Positions 32,429-42,578 of a stretch of DNA of 64,000 bases are shown piece after piece. The DNA is taken from positions 20,747,822-20,811,821 of the forward strand of contig NC_084493.1 of NCBI RefSeq assembly GCF_030035675.1, written 5' to 3'. A model generated the notes under the pieces. The model made no database searches, was not told the DNA's origin, and worked only from the letters and a program-made list of their open reading frames with translations. This DNA is from Rhineura floridana (Eukaryota; Chordata; Lepidosauria; Squamata; Rhineuridae). The translations under genes were made by a program, and so were the position numbers. Within the stretch, counting starts at the first letter, position 1, and each line of letters begins with the position of its first letter.

Positions 32429-35400
32429 CCATCCCCTCTCCCATGCTGTGCTCCCCCCCAACTCGTTGGCTTGGGATGAAGAGGGAACCATTGATGAAAG
32501 TTGTTTACTAAGTCCGGAGCATGTACATTGGTTTCATTTTCCCATGACCTGTCGGCTGGTCCATAACCCTTCCAGTGAATCAAATACTGTAGTTTATTAC
32601 GCCTTCTCCTTGAGTCCAGAATTTCTGCTACTTCAAACTCCGTTTGCTCATCAACTATTATCAGCACCCCTGGAGTTTCCACCGGTCTTAAATCACTGGG
32701 AGGGGCTGCTTTCGTTAACAAGGAGCAATGGAACCAGGGTGTATTTTAAAAGTATCTGGCAACTTCAGACGATAAGCCACTGGATTGATTTGTGCCTCTA
32801 TTTCAAAGGGCCCCACTCTCTTATCCTGCAGCTTTCTGCATTTGCCCGGCATCTGGAGGAAGCGGGTAGACAACCATACCTTGTCTCCTATTTGAAGGGG
32901 GGGACCCTCCCTCCGATGCTGATCAGCAATTCATTTATACTGTTTTGGCCTCGTCTAATTCTTGTTTCAGTACCTGCTGCACTGCCTGAAGCTCCTGCAG
33001 AAATTCTCCTGCAGCTGGTACAGGCATACTTCCTGTACTGCTAGGGAAAGCTTTGGGGTGGAATCCATAATTAGCAAAGAAAGGTGTTTGTCCAGTACTG
33101 GTATGCAAGGAGTTATTGTAAGCAAATTCTGCAAAATGCAAATAGTCTGTTGGTAAGACACATAACAACGTAAATACCTTTCCAGAACAGCATTAAGTCT
33201 CTCAGTCTGCCCGTCTGTCTGGGGGTGATGTGCTGAAGAGAGTTTTAACTCCGTCTGCAACTGTTTCCAAATAGCCCTCCAAAATTTAGCTGTAAACTGA
33301 GTTCCCCGATCCGAGACTAGACTATTTGGCAATCCATGCAATCGATAGATTTCCTTTATGAACAGTTTTGCTGTTTCTCTAGCTTCTAAGGCTCCTGAGC
33401 AAGGAAGGAAATGTGCCATTTTGGTCAATGAATCAACTATGACCAATATGGCCGTCATTCCTTGTGACTTCGGTAAATCAGTTATAAAATCCATGGAAAG
33501 GTCCTTCCAAGGTTCGGTCGGTGTGGGTAGAGGGTTAAGCAAACCTACCGGTTTTCCCGTGTCTGTTTTCGCTCGCATACAGACAGAGCAGGATTTTACA
33601 TAGTTCTCAATGTCTCAGCGCATTTGAGGCCACCAAAAATCCTTAGCCACATTCTGAATGGTCTTAAAGATGCCAAAGTGCCCAGCCGTGATAGAGTCAT
33701 GACATTGACGCAAAATTCTGAGTCTTAGGTCCCCCTTTGGCACATATCTGGCAGCTTTAAACCACAACAGTCCATCCTTCCAATGGAAACTTACTTCTGA
33801 ATCCTGGTCCTGTTCAATTTCCTGGATATATTGTTGCATGCATGGATCCCCCTGCTGTGCCTTTCTGAGCTCCTCTTCCCACAAAGGCTGGCATAATCCC
33901 AACATCAGCTTCTCTGGCTGGACAATGTACTGGGGGGAACTGCCAACTTCATCTCCTTTGGTATTGCAGTTGTCTAGATAGAGCATCTGCTCTCTGATTT
34001 TTTGCATGGGCATGGTAAGTAATCCTGAAGTTAAACCTGGCGAAAAACTGCGACCAACGTATCTGTCTTTGGTTCAGTTTCCTTGCTGTTTGCAGACTTT
34101 CTAAGTTCTTATGATCAGAACGTACTTCTATCTGCTGCTGGGCTCCCTCTAAATACTGTCTCCAATTCTCAAATGAGTCCTTGATGGCTAACAGCTCTTT
34201 TTCCCACACTGTATAGTTTCTTTCGGCATCCTTTAATTTTCTGGAGAAATACGCACAGGGATACAATTCCTTCCCATCCATGCCTGGCTGCAAAAGAACC
34301 CCTCCTATGACTAGGTCTGAGGCATCCGCTTCCACGACGAAAGGGCGGGTAGGGTCAGCAAAATGCAAAATAGGCTCGGATGCGAATTTCCTTTTCAGTT
34401 CCTCGAAAGCTCTTGCTGCGTTCTCTGTCCATTGAAACTTTCCTTTTCCCCTTAAACAGTCAGTAAGGGGGGCTGTTAGCTTGGAAAAGCCTGGGATGAA
34501 TTTTCTGTAGTAGTTGGCAAATCCCCAAAAACGCTGTACGTCCTTCTTGGTGGTCGGCTGGCCCCAATCCAATATACAACTCACTTTTCCTGGATCCATC
34601 TCTACTCCTCCTGCTGAGATTCGGTATCCAAGAAAGTCCAAAGATGACAAGTCAAACCCACATTTCTCTAACTTGGCATACAAGTGATTCTCTCTCAGTC
34701 TTTTCAACACAGTTTTCACGTGTTGATTATGTTCTTCCTGGTTCTTTGAAAACACCAGAATATCATCCAGATAACAAATCACGTACTGATCCAAGAGGTC
34801 TCTAAACACTTCGTTCATAAACTTCTGAAACACGCCAGGACTCCCACATAGCCCAAAAGGCATCACCAGATATTCGAATTGACCATAAGAGGTGTTGAAC
34901 CGGGTCTTCCATTCATCCCCCTTCTTCATTCGAATCAGATTATACGCCCCTCTTAAGTCCAATTTCGTGAAGATTGTTGCAGAACGCAGTCGGTCTAACA
35001 ACTCCGGAATCAAGGGCAAGGGATAACTGTTAGGTATGGTGATTTGATTTAAGGCGCGTTAATCATTACAGGGTCTGAGTTCACCTCCTTTCTTCTTCAC
35101 GAACAGCAAGGGGGCCCCTGCGGGGGATTGTGAGGGATGGATAAATCCTCGCTTCAGGTTTTTGTCCAAAAACTCTTTCAGAGCTGCTCTCTCTGGCCCT
35201 GTAAGGGAATAAATTCTTCCAGCTGGGATGCTTGCTCCTGGCACTAAATCAATAGCACAGTCATACGGGCGGTGGGGGGGGCAACGCCTCTGCTTCCTTT
35301 TCGCTAAAAACATCTTCAAAATCCACGTATTTCGAAGGAAGTACCACTTCCTTGGCCTCTTGCACAGCTCCTGCCAGGGCTTTTACGGTTATCTCTGGCT

Positions 35401-36863
35401 GACAGTTCTCGTGACAGTACTGGGAAGTGAACCATACAACCGCATCCTTCCAGGCTATTTTTGGGTCATGCTTTGCTAGCCAGGGCATTCCCAGAATCAC
35501 ATCAAAGTTTGAGAGATCTGACACATACGAAGAAATGTGCTCTTCGTGCCCAGGAATTTCTAGCTTCAATTCCTCTGTGGCTCGAGTCACTCCACCTGAC
35601 TTCAATGGTCTGCCATCAATAGTTTCAACTGACAAGGGGGTTTCTAATTTCCATTGGGAGATTCGGTGACGTTTTGCCAACTTTGCATCAATGAAATTGG
35701 TAGAGGCTCCACTGTCAATCAGTGCTGTAGAATTGAACATTTCTCCTGTGGAAGTTGGAATCCGAATCGGTAGCACCAATACCCCTTTTGAAGGGGGTTG
35801 TGCTACCAGAGGTCCTTTGTACACTGCGGCACCCTGCCCTCTGGCCTTCATGAGAGCTGGGTATTTTAGTTTCCTGACGGCCCTGTTTTATCTGCTTTAA
35901 GTCCGCATTCCCTAGCGACATGTCCCGGCTTGGAACAATAAAAACAGAGACGTTCCCGACGACGCCTTTCTTTTTCCTCCTCCGAGAGCTTTGGACGAGC
36001 CCCTCCCGACCCTTCTCCGGTGTTACCTGTCACCCCGGGAGTCGGAGGGATTTTACTGCGAGAGGCTGAAGCTGAGTACCTCTGTATATCCTGTTTCCTC
36101 TCCAGGCGCCTTCCTTCCAACCGGTTGTCGATTTGCAGGCACAGCCGAATCAGTCCAGGCAGATTCGTTGGGGGTGTAGTTCTGGCCAGATCATCCAAGA
36201 TCTCAGCATTCAGTCCACTTCGGTACATGAACATCAGGGCTAAGTCATTATAACCAGTTTCCTGAGCCAGAATTTTAAAGGCATTGGTATACTCTGAAAC
36301 AGTTCCTTTCCCTTGCTTCAAAGCGCCCAATTGCCTCGCCACAGTCTCAGCTCTTTGAGGGTCCTGAAACATCTCGGTCATGGCTTGCATAAATCCTCAA
36401 TATCTTCCTAGAATGGCATCCATTCTTAACAGATAGGGAGTGAACCACTTGGCCACTTCCCCTTCCAATAGACTGATCACGAAGGCCACTTTGGCCGCAT
36501 CACTAGGAAATTCTGCATTCCTAATGTCCAGATACATTTCACATTGAGCCACGAAGGTAGAGAGTTGATCACTCTGTCCCGCATATTTAGGGGGTAGTCC
36601 AATCGGGATCTTAACCACAGCGGCTGAAGGGGCTGTCCGCATTTGGTCTATCGTGGCTTTCAAGGTCTGATTGTCAGTTTTCAATGCCCTAACTGACGCC
36701 AACAAGGTATGGACATCTGCCTGTAAATCTGCAACAGTAGTCCTCAGCTGTCGCATTTCCTCCGCCTCAGAAGTGGGATTTGTCCCCCCTGCTGTTCCCT
36801 TTTCCATCTTGTCACGTTCAAGTGGTGAAAGCGTTGAGGGTTGGGTAGGTGGTTCTGTCAAGC

Positions 36864-37514
36864 TGTCGTATCCAGGTTGGGACTCAGGAACCAGACCAGT
36901 TGGTGAAAGCAATTCAGATTTTATTAAAGTAATATCCAGACAAAGGCTACGCCTTCTCATGAAGTTTCGCTACAAAACATAACCTGCGACTTGAAAGAGA
37001 GTTGACAGAACAAGGAACCACTATTCCCCCTATCCTTTAAGAAGGGGGCAATCGAGCGCAAATTCTCTCACTCCGCCTCAAAGTGCTCTCATCCACGCCT
37101 CTCCTCTCCTCCCTCTTTTGCCGCCTCTTTTGCTGTCGTCTTGTGCGTGGCGAAGGGGGTGCTACTGCCCCCTCCCCTTCTGAGGACTCTGACTCAGGTA
37201 TGGGGGAAAGCGGGGGGGCAATGCTTAAAGCATCTGGCTGCTTCTCCTTGCTTTTCTCTGGATCAGGAGGGGGTTGGATTCCCCCTTGCCCTCCCTCCTT
37301 CTCCAACTGCTCTGAGCTCGAAGGGGGAGAAGGCGTGGGAAGCTCACAGGAAGGATCTGTGTCTGTTGGACTTTCAAGGTCTTCGCCGCCAGACAGTTCT
37401 ATCTCTGGGATTCCCTCCCCCTCTTCTGCTTCTTCTTCACACGGCTCTGGCCAAATGACCCCCTCCCTCTCCTCATCTTCTAAAACCTCAGGGCCCCAAT
37501 CCTGCATCCTGACA
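36864..37514 (-). repeat. Chromovirus 5' LTR
   Basis: 651 bp, same ends as the 3' LTR, followed outside by the duplicated AGTAG. I did not recognise a typical tRNA primer-binding site right after it. Self-priming, as in some related chromoviruses, is one explanation, but this is inference. Confidence 0.85.
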
Positions 37515-37609
37515 AGTAGGGGTGGAAGAGAATGCATTCAGTCCACATTTTTTAAGAATCTACTAGACTAATACACAGATTGGAACATAATTAATCTAAT
37601 GAACTCTAT

Positions 37610-37975
37610 CTGTCTTCATCCTTGGTTCAGAAGCTGCAACTAGCGCAGAATGTTGCGGCTGGGTTGCTAACTGGTGCACCCTCCCACATGCATATAACAT
37701 CCCTCTAGGAGGAACTGCACCATTGCCAATTTTTTACCAAGCTAAGTTTAAGGTTTTGTTACTGATTTACAAAGCTCTAATCAGCTTGGGACCTGGCCAT
37801 TTATGAACCTGCCTGTTCACTAAGATCTTCAGAAGAGCCTCTTCTGGTGGTCCAATGGCCCACTCTGATTCACCTGGTGACTGTCAAGAAAAGCTCCTTC
37901 TCTAAAGTGGCACTTGTATTGTGGAACAGTCTCCTCTCGAAGATCCAGCAGGCTCCTTCAGTGCTGTGTTTCCGA
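37610..37975 (+). mobile_element. Old L2-like LINE relic, RT C-terminal part
   Basis: The decayed frame reads QKLQLAQNVAAGLLTGAPSH then FVTDLQSS-like remnants, and later FSKVALVLWNSLLSKIQQAP, matching the L2 blocks LVQNAAARLLT and VAPxLWNSLP. There are several stops. It is much older than the L2 copies at 12.6-19.8 kb. Confidence 0.6.
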
Positions 37976-38060
37976 TGGGAAAAATAACAGAAAACACAAT
38001 TACAAATATAAAAAGAGTTTAAAACAATAACAGCACATAGATAAAATCAATTCAAATACA

Positions 38061-38275
38061 AGACAGATGCCAACTGGGGTAAAGATTTCAGAAGTCTTTA
38101 CAACCCTTCCATCTTAATGGTAAAACCAGAAGAGACTGGTGGCTCTGATGTCAGTGGGGCGGTGAATCCACTCTGCGTTTGAGTCTGAACTTTTAAGGAG
38201 CTGTCCAAGGTTTCACCCTTATGCTGGCAGGATTGTAAAGACTTCTAAAATCTTTACACCAGTCTGTATCTGTCT
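38061..38275. mobile_element. Unclassified palindromic MITE
   Basis: The left arm (38061-38103), with AGACAGATGCC, ACTGGGGTAAAGATTTCAGA and AGTCTTTACAA, is mirrored by the right arm (38231-38275), GATTGTAAAGACTTCTAAAA, TCTTTACACCAGTC, GTCT. The arms are about 43 bp and roughly 80-85 percent matched. It is non-coding. Confidence 0.55.
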
Positions 38276-38670
38276 GAAATATTTGTTTTGTTCCACGGTA
38301 TTGATATCAACTTATTGCAGGGTCTATGCATTTTTAAAAACTATAACTCAAGAATAATTAAAAACATCAAAGCTTGTTTGCATTTTGGAAGACCCAGGGA
38401 TACAAAGTGTATTGACTTTTAGTGAGCACTGGCTGCTTCACTTGACCATGACTTATTGTTAGAACTAAGGCCACTGTAATTTCAGACCCAGACAGGAAGC
38501 CATCTGCTAGCTTTGGATGCACGCTGGAAGTAAAAGCCATGTTTCAGTTTTGTCTTCTTCAATTCAGGTGACATGTGGGAGATGTCGATGATCATGAAGG
38601 GGGTTAGTAATCTTCTGTGGCCTACACAGCAGTGGGTCTTCATGATCCTTAAGACCCGGGCAATCATTCC
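38276..38670. other. Spacer and target site of the L1-type insertion
   Basis: Unrecognised sequence. Its last 18-20 bases, (AA)GACCCGGGCAATCATTCC at 38651-38670, are the left copy of the target-site duplication. Confidence 0.5.
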
Positions 38671-40621
38671 GGGGGACTTCCGGGAAGGGTGACTTCGCTT
38701 GTGCCTGCTTTTGAGATGGGCTCCCGCCTCAGAAGAAGCTTATTCAGATATAAATCAGTCAGAACATTTTTTTTTTGACTGATGAAATTTCTCCCGGGCA
38801 GGGAGAAACGTAGAGATCAACCTCAAAAGCCTGTTTTTGTTGGGAGGACTGGATTTCATTAATTTATGAGAAAAGGTCCAGCCAGCAATGCCGGACGGAC
38901 TTCCGAACAAGCTCTATCTGATTAATGCGACACGTTTATCTTTTCTTCAAAGAGAAAACGGACTAACAGGCAAGCACCCTTCTTTCTATTCTTTTTTTTA
39001 CTTGGTTTAAATTGTTGCAGCAAAAAGAGATTTGTCAAATGAATCAGCTTTAAAGAACTTCTGGGTGAGCTATAACTCTTCTCTGTTATTCACGAAATTA
39101 ACAGCTTATCTCTGTTTCTATTGCAAAAAGCTGTCCTGGAAGTGCATTCTAAAGATATAAACAGAAGAGGGATTTCTATTCCGAGGAGAAAAAAAAAATA
39201 TGAACTTTGGAACATTATATTGTCTGGGACTATTCTCTTTTTGGTCTATTTTATTTTGACGAATCTGCTTCTTCACGACGCCACTAACTGTTTTGATGTT
39301 GGGAACTAAATTTGTTTTGTATTCTTGAACATAGAGAGATAAGGCAGGCTGCTCTGTTTATACTGTGATGTCATCAAGCCTGGAATATTAACCCAATTGC
39401 TGCTGAAATAAGAAGTGGTTCTTCTTTATTTTTGTTTTGTTTTGTTTTCGTGGTTTTAAAAATGGCAATCAAGAAAGTGGCTGAGAATCTGGAAGTAATT
39501 ATGTTTCAGAAAATAATGGATGAGATTGAGATAACGAAACAAACCCTGCGACAGGGCAGTAAGGAGCTGAAAATTGAACTGAGCAAAATGACGCAGGAGC
39601 TTAAAGAAATAGGGGATCCTGTGAGAGAGGAGAATGAGATCAGAGATGAGAAAAGAAAAAATAAAGGGAAGATACAAGCCCTGGAGATTGGAACAAATGT
39701 GGAATTGGAAAAAGATCTGGAGTTTATGGATATTAGAAATAAAATCTACTGTTTGGAATTTAACGTTATCTCTGAAGAAATTAATGAAGATATTAGAGAT
39801 AAAGTTATCAATGGCTTGGATAATCTTCTGGACTGGAATGACGTAATGGAGCTTGATATAGAGAAAATCTATGGAATTAACTGCAGCCATGTGACAATGG
39901 AAAAACTCTCAAGAGATGAGCCAGTGCATTTTGTAAAAAAGAAGAACACAGATATGACTTTACAACAATATTTCAGCAACTTATTCAGAATCGATGGCAA
40001 GAAAATATTTGGGATAGAGGAAATTCCCATCAGACTCTTATTATATGACTATGGCTATGACAGCAAGATTATTATGGAATACTGATAATGGAAGATTGGA
40101 CACTGAAATTACTGGACTTAACAGGACTATTGAAGATGGAAGATGGAATTAATATGGATAATGGAATAATGGCTATTGAAATTATTGGACCTAACAGATT
40201 TTGATGAGATGGATTAATCGATATGTTTATTTGGACTATGGTTATGACAATAAGATTATTATTATTATTAACGAGATGGATTAATCGACATGTTTATTTG
40301 GAGAAAAATTGATAGATATATTTCTTAAAGAATTGAAACCTCTCTTTGACTTTTTGTGGAAAGAATAAAGTAATGTTTATGAGATTTGATGATTAATTAA
40401 GATAACTACTGGAGGAAAGTGATTTTATAATAATTTAAGAGACAGGATTGTTATATATTGTAGACCTATAACTGATTTGATCTGCGACAAATGGGAAGTC
40501 AACATTTTATTTTTTTGTTTAATCATTTTTGTTTTGTTTTGTTTTTTGTCTTTGAATGTTTTATGATTTTGTTTTGTTTGTTTTATGAAAATTTGAATAA
40601 AAATTATTGTAAAAAAAAAAA
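38671..40621 (+). mobile_element. ORF1-only L1 derivative (half-L1-like)
   Basis: A 1.95-kb insertion is flanked by GACCCGGGCAATCATTCC on both sides (38653-38670 and 40624-40641), ends in a pure A tail after AATAAAAATTATTGT, and lies at a TCTT/AA nick site. These are L1-type target-primed features. Order: 5' UTR of about 790 bp, ORF1 (39462-40085), a short stretch with MEDWTLKLLDL, then FLKELKPLFDFLWKE and a stop at about 40366, which looks like the last codons of L1 ORF2, then the 3' UTR. The endonuclease and RT are absent. It is therefore non-autonomous with both ends kept, as in mammalian HAL1 elements. The long, nearly perfect duplication suggests a fairly recent insertion. Confidence 0.75.
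39462..40085 (+). CDS. L1-type ORF1 protein, shortened at the C terminus
   Basis: ATG at 39462 (MAIKKVAENLEVI) to TGA at 40083-40085, 207 residues, uninterrupted. Residues about 10-85 are Glu/Lys-rich and heptad-like (coiled coil, trimerisation in L1 ORF1p). Residues about 90-185 read IRNKIYCLEFNVISEEINED, later DIEKIYGINCSH, PVHFVKKKNTDMTLQQYF and EIPIRLLLYD, matching an L1 ORF1p RRM and the start of its C-terminal domain. The usual remainder of the C-terminal domain is missing. ORF1p binds RNA as a chaperone in the L1 particle. Whether this shortened form binds RNA is unknown. An earlier in-frame TTG is not a likely start. Confidence 0.65.
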   Translation: MAIKKVAENLEVIMFQKIMDEIEITKQTLRQGSKELKIELSKMTQELKEIGDPVREENEIRDEKRKNKGKIQALEIGTNVELEKDLEFMDIRNKIYCLEFNVISEEINEDIRDKVINGLDNLLDWNDVMELDIEKIYGINCSHVTMEKLSRDEPVHFVKKKNTDMTLQQYFSNLFRIDGKKIFGIEEIPIRLLLYDYGYDSKIIMEY

Positions 40622-40641
40622 AAGACCCGGGCAATCATTCC

Positions 40642-41215
40642 ACTCAGAGTTAAATGTATTTAAGCCCACTGATTTCAGTGAGTTAAGATTGCTTAACTCT
40701 GTGTCAAATTGTGCCTCCGAAGCCTTTAGAATCTTTTTGTAAGCCCCACTGAGTAATCTGAAGGAAAAATCTAAATGTGACATTAGAGCATAAGCTGGTT
40801 AACCTCCCTAATTAGTCAATGAAAGGTAGAAACTCTAAATAGATATTCCAGAGACTGCTTCATGAGAAACTTCACCAATTCCTGCTCTTCAATCTGTATG
40901 CTTCCTTTTTTTCAGTATGTATGTTTTCTCTTCCCTTGAATCAGTTGATCAGTCATGTTGATGTCCATCTTTTTCTAATTTAGGGCACAATTCTGTACTT
41001 ATTCATGCACACATTTCTTCAAAGCTCATGCTTAAATTTGAAACCAGGTTTTGGTACCATGTAACGGAGTTTGGTATAGCAGTGCAGTACAGAAATGAAT
41101 AGTCTGGTAAGATGGTGGTTGAAAGAATAAAGGTTTATTATTCGTGGGAAATAAAACCATTCTGACATACATGTGGGCATTATGGAGTCATGTGGTTAAC
41201 ACTAACACTAACTTA
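40642..41215. other. Spacer without recognised features
   Basis: Sequence following the L1-type insertion. No family was recognised. Confidence 0.3.
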
Positions 41216-41960
41216 AGGGCTTATCCACGTGGAAGCATTTCTTCGTAGTAAAGATGCCACTTTTACCTTTGTTGTTGATTTGCACCGTCTGCAGTTCCTG
41301 CTCAATGAAAGTTGCAAATATAATGTTCTCCATTCATACAAGCAGGTGTTCCTCCATGAAGGACCAATTACACTGTTTCCTAATGGCCCTGCCCTTTAAT
41401 TTTGCATTTCCACTCCTTCTGGTTGCTAGGGGACTGGGCATGCACTTAAAAAAAAAACTTTCACAGTATGTACATTGGCCACTCCCCCACAAGCCATAGT
41501 GCAACCTAGGAGAGGAAATGCACTTAACAATGAAGTTGAACAGACACAATTGCTGTTGTTTTGTATTTGCAGCTGAACACATATCTGTAGCGCCTAGCAG
41601 ACAGAGGTGTCTTTAATCAACCGCACAGTATCTCTATATCTTCAGTTTATTTTGGCTGCAGAGAAAGTTGCGTAGAGTGAGCCCTGCTCAGCCACGTTCC
41701 ACTGCTGTTTCTTTGTATTTGCAATTGAACATAAATCTGTAAAGCAGAGCATAACCAGATCTCTTCCATTTTTGTGTGGGTTTTGCCATAGTTGTTTAAC
41801 AAGAACTCCTCAGTTCCCTGGGACAGAAAGGTGCCTTTAATCAACATCGCTTAGCAAACTCCGTGTAGAATTCCTGCAGACTAACCAACCACACGCACAT
41901 GGGTGGCATTTGTTGTCTATTTGCAGTCAAAATGTGCAAACATAATCTGTGTTATTGCAG
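41216..41960. repeat. Relative of the 11.84-kb element, with internal repeats
   Basis: GGGCTTATCCACGTGGAAGC, GCACCGTCTGCAGTTCCTG, ACAAGCAGGTGTTCCTCCAT and AATGGCCCTGCCCTTTAATT match blocks of 11837-12562 in order. From about 41550 a unit with TTTGTATTTGCAGCTGAACA and GTCTTTAATCAAC occurs again near 41712-41845 and in part near 41910. The inverted right end was not found. Confidence 0.45.
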
Positions 41961-42237
41961 ATCCCCCTTGATTTATGATCCCAGAGTGTATTGCAGCTTC
42001 TCTTCCTACCCCCCCCATGCTAACAGCCTTGGTGGCAACTATTTGAATGGAACTTAATTAAAAAACAGTAACAGACCATTTGGAGGCAAGTGCTAATTTG
42101 ATGAGATCAAAGAGTGGCAGGATGAAAGAGGTGAGGGAGTGATGGCTGCTCCTGGCAGGCAGATTGTTCAGAACCTCATCACACAGAGAGCCAGGAGGTT
42201 GCTGTTGCCTCTGTGAGAAGCCCACAAGCAGGGGTAT
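41961..42237. other. Spacer without recognised features
   Basis: No coding or repeat signature apart from a C-run near 42010. Confidence 0.3.
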
Positions 42238-42400
42238 CATAGAATCATAGAATAGTAGAGTTGGAAGGGGCCTACAAGGCCATCGAGTCCAACCCCCTGC
42301 ACAATGCAGGAATCCAAATCAAAGCATTCCCAACAGATGGCTGTCCAGCTGCCTCTTGAATGCCTCCAGTGTCGGAGAGCCCACTAACTCTCTAGGTAAT
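42238..42400 (-). mobile_element. CR1 LINE 3' end
   Basis: CATAGAATCATAGAATAGTA, GTTGGAAGGGGCC, GAGTCCAACCCCCTGC and CAGCTGCCTCTTGAATGCCT are the classic reverse-strand CR1 end with ATTCTATGATTCTATG repeats. Confidence 0.85.
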
Positions 42401-42434
42401 TGGAGATGCACTCTATGTGAGGCTATTCTTAGTC

Positions 42435-42578
42435 AGTTCAGAGAGTACAGCTGTTGCAAAATGCTGCTGCACAGGTATTCACAAATGTGGTGCCCCAGGA
42501 GGATCAAAATACCACTGTTGAAGCAGTTGCACTGGCTGCCTATTTGTCACTGAGCCAAATTCAAGATCACTTTGACAT
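42435..42578 (+). mobile_element. Old L2-like LINE relic, first piece
   Basis: Decayed codons ...QLLQNAAAQVFTNVV and VALAAYLSLSQIQDHF correspond to L2 LVQNAAARLLT...LHWLPICFRARFKV. It ends with CACTTTGACAT (42568-42578), the left copy of the BovB target duplication. It continues at 45836. Confidence 0.6.

Larger units (their letters stand above)
31778..37514 (-). mobile_element. Ty3/gypsy chromovirus (fossil LTR retroelement)
   Basis: LTRs of 651 bp at 36864-37514 (5') and 31778-32428 (3') begin TGTC and end GACA in element orientation. The 5-bp target duplication AGTAG lies at 31773-31777 and 37515-37519. Parts in order: gag with a CCHC zinc knuckle (about 36.9-35.9 kb), protease (about 35.75 kb), RT with YLDDILVFS (about 35.3-34.6 kb), RNase H, integrase (about 33.6-32.9 kb) and a chromodomain (about 32.7-32.5 kb). 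The family is a vertebrate sushi-like chromovirus. A purine tract abuts the 3' LTR. The copy is broken, with roughly eight breaks. The LTRs differ by about 2 percent by eye, suggesting an insertion in the order of ten million years or less. Confidence 0.85.

Noticed and set aside
31970-32479. 169-codon plus-strand open frame
   Set aside because: Shadow of the chromovirus coding frame on the other strand. A matching shadow occurs in the other LTR at 37083.
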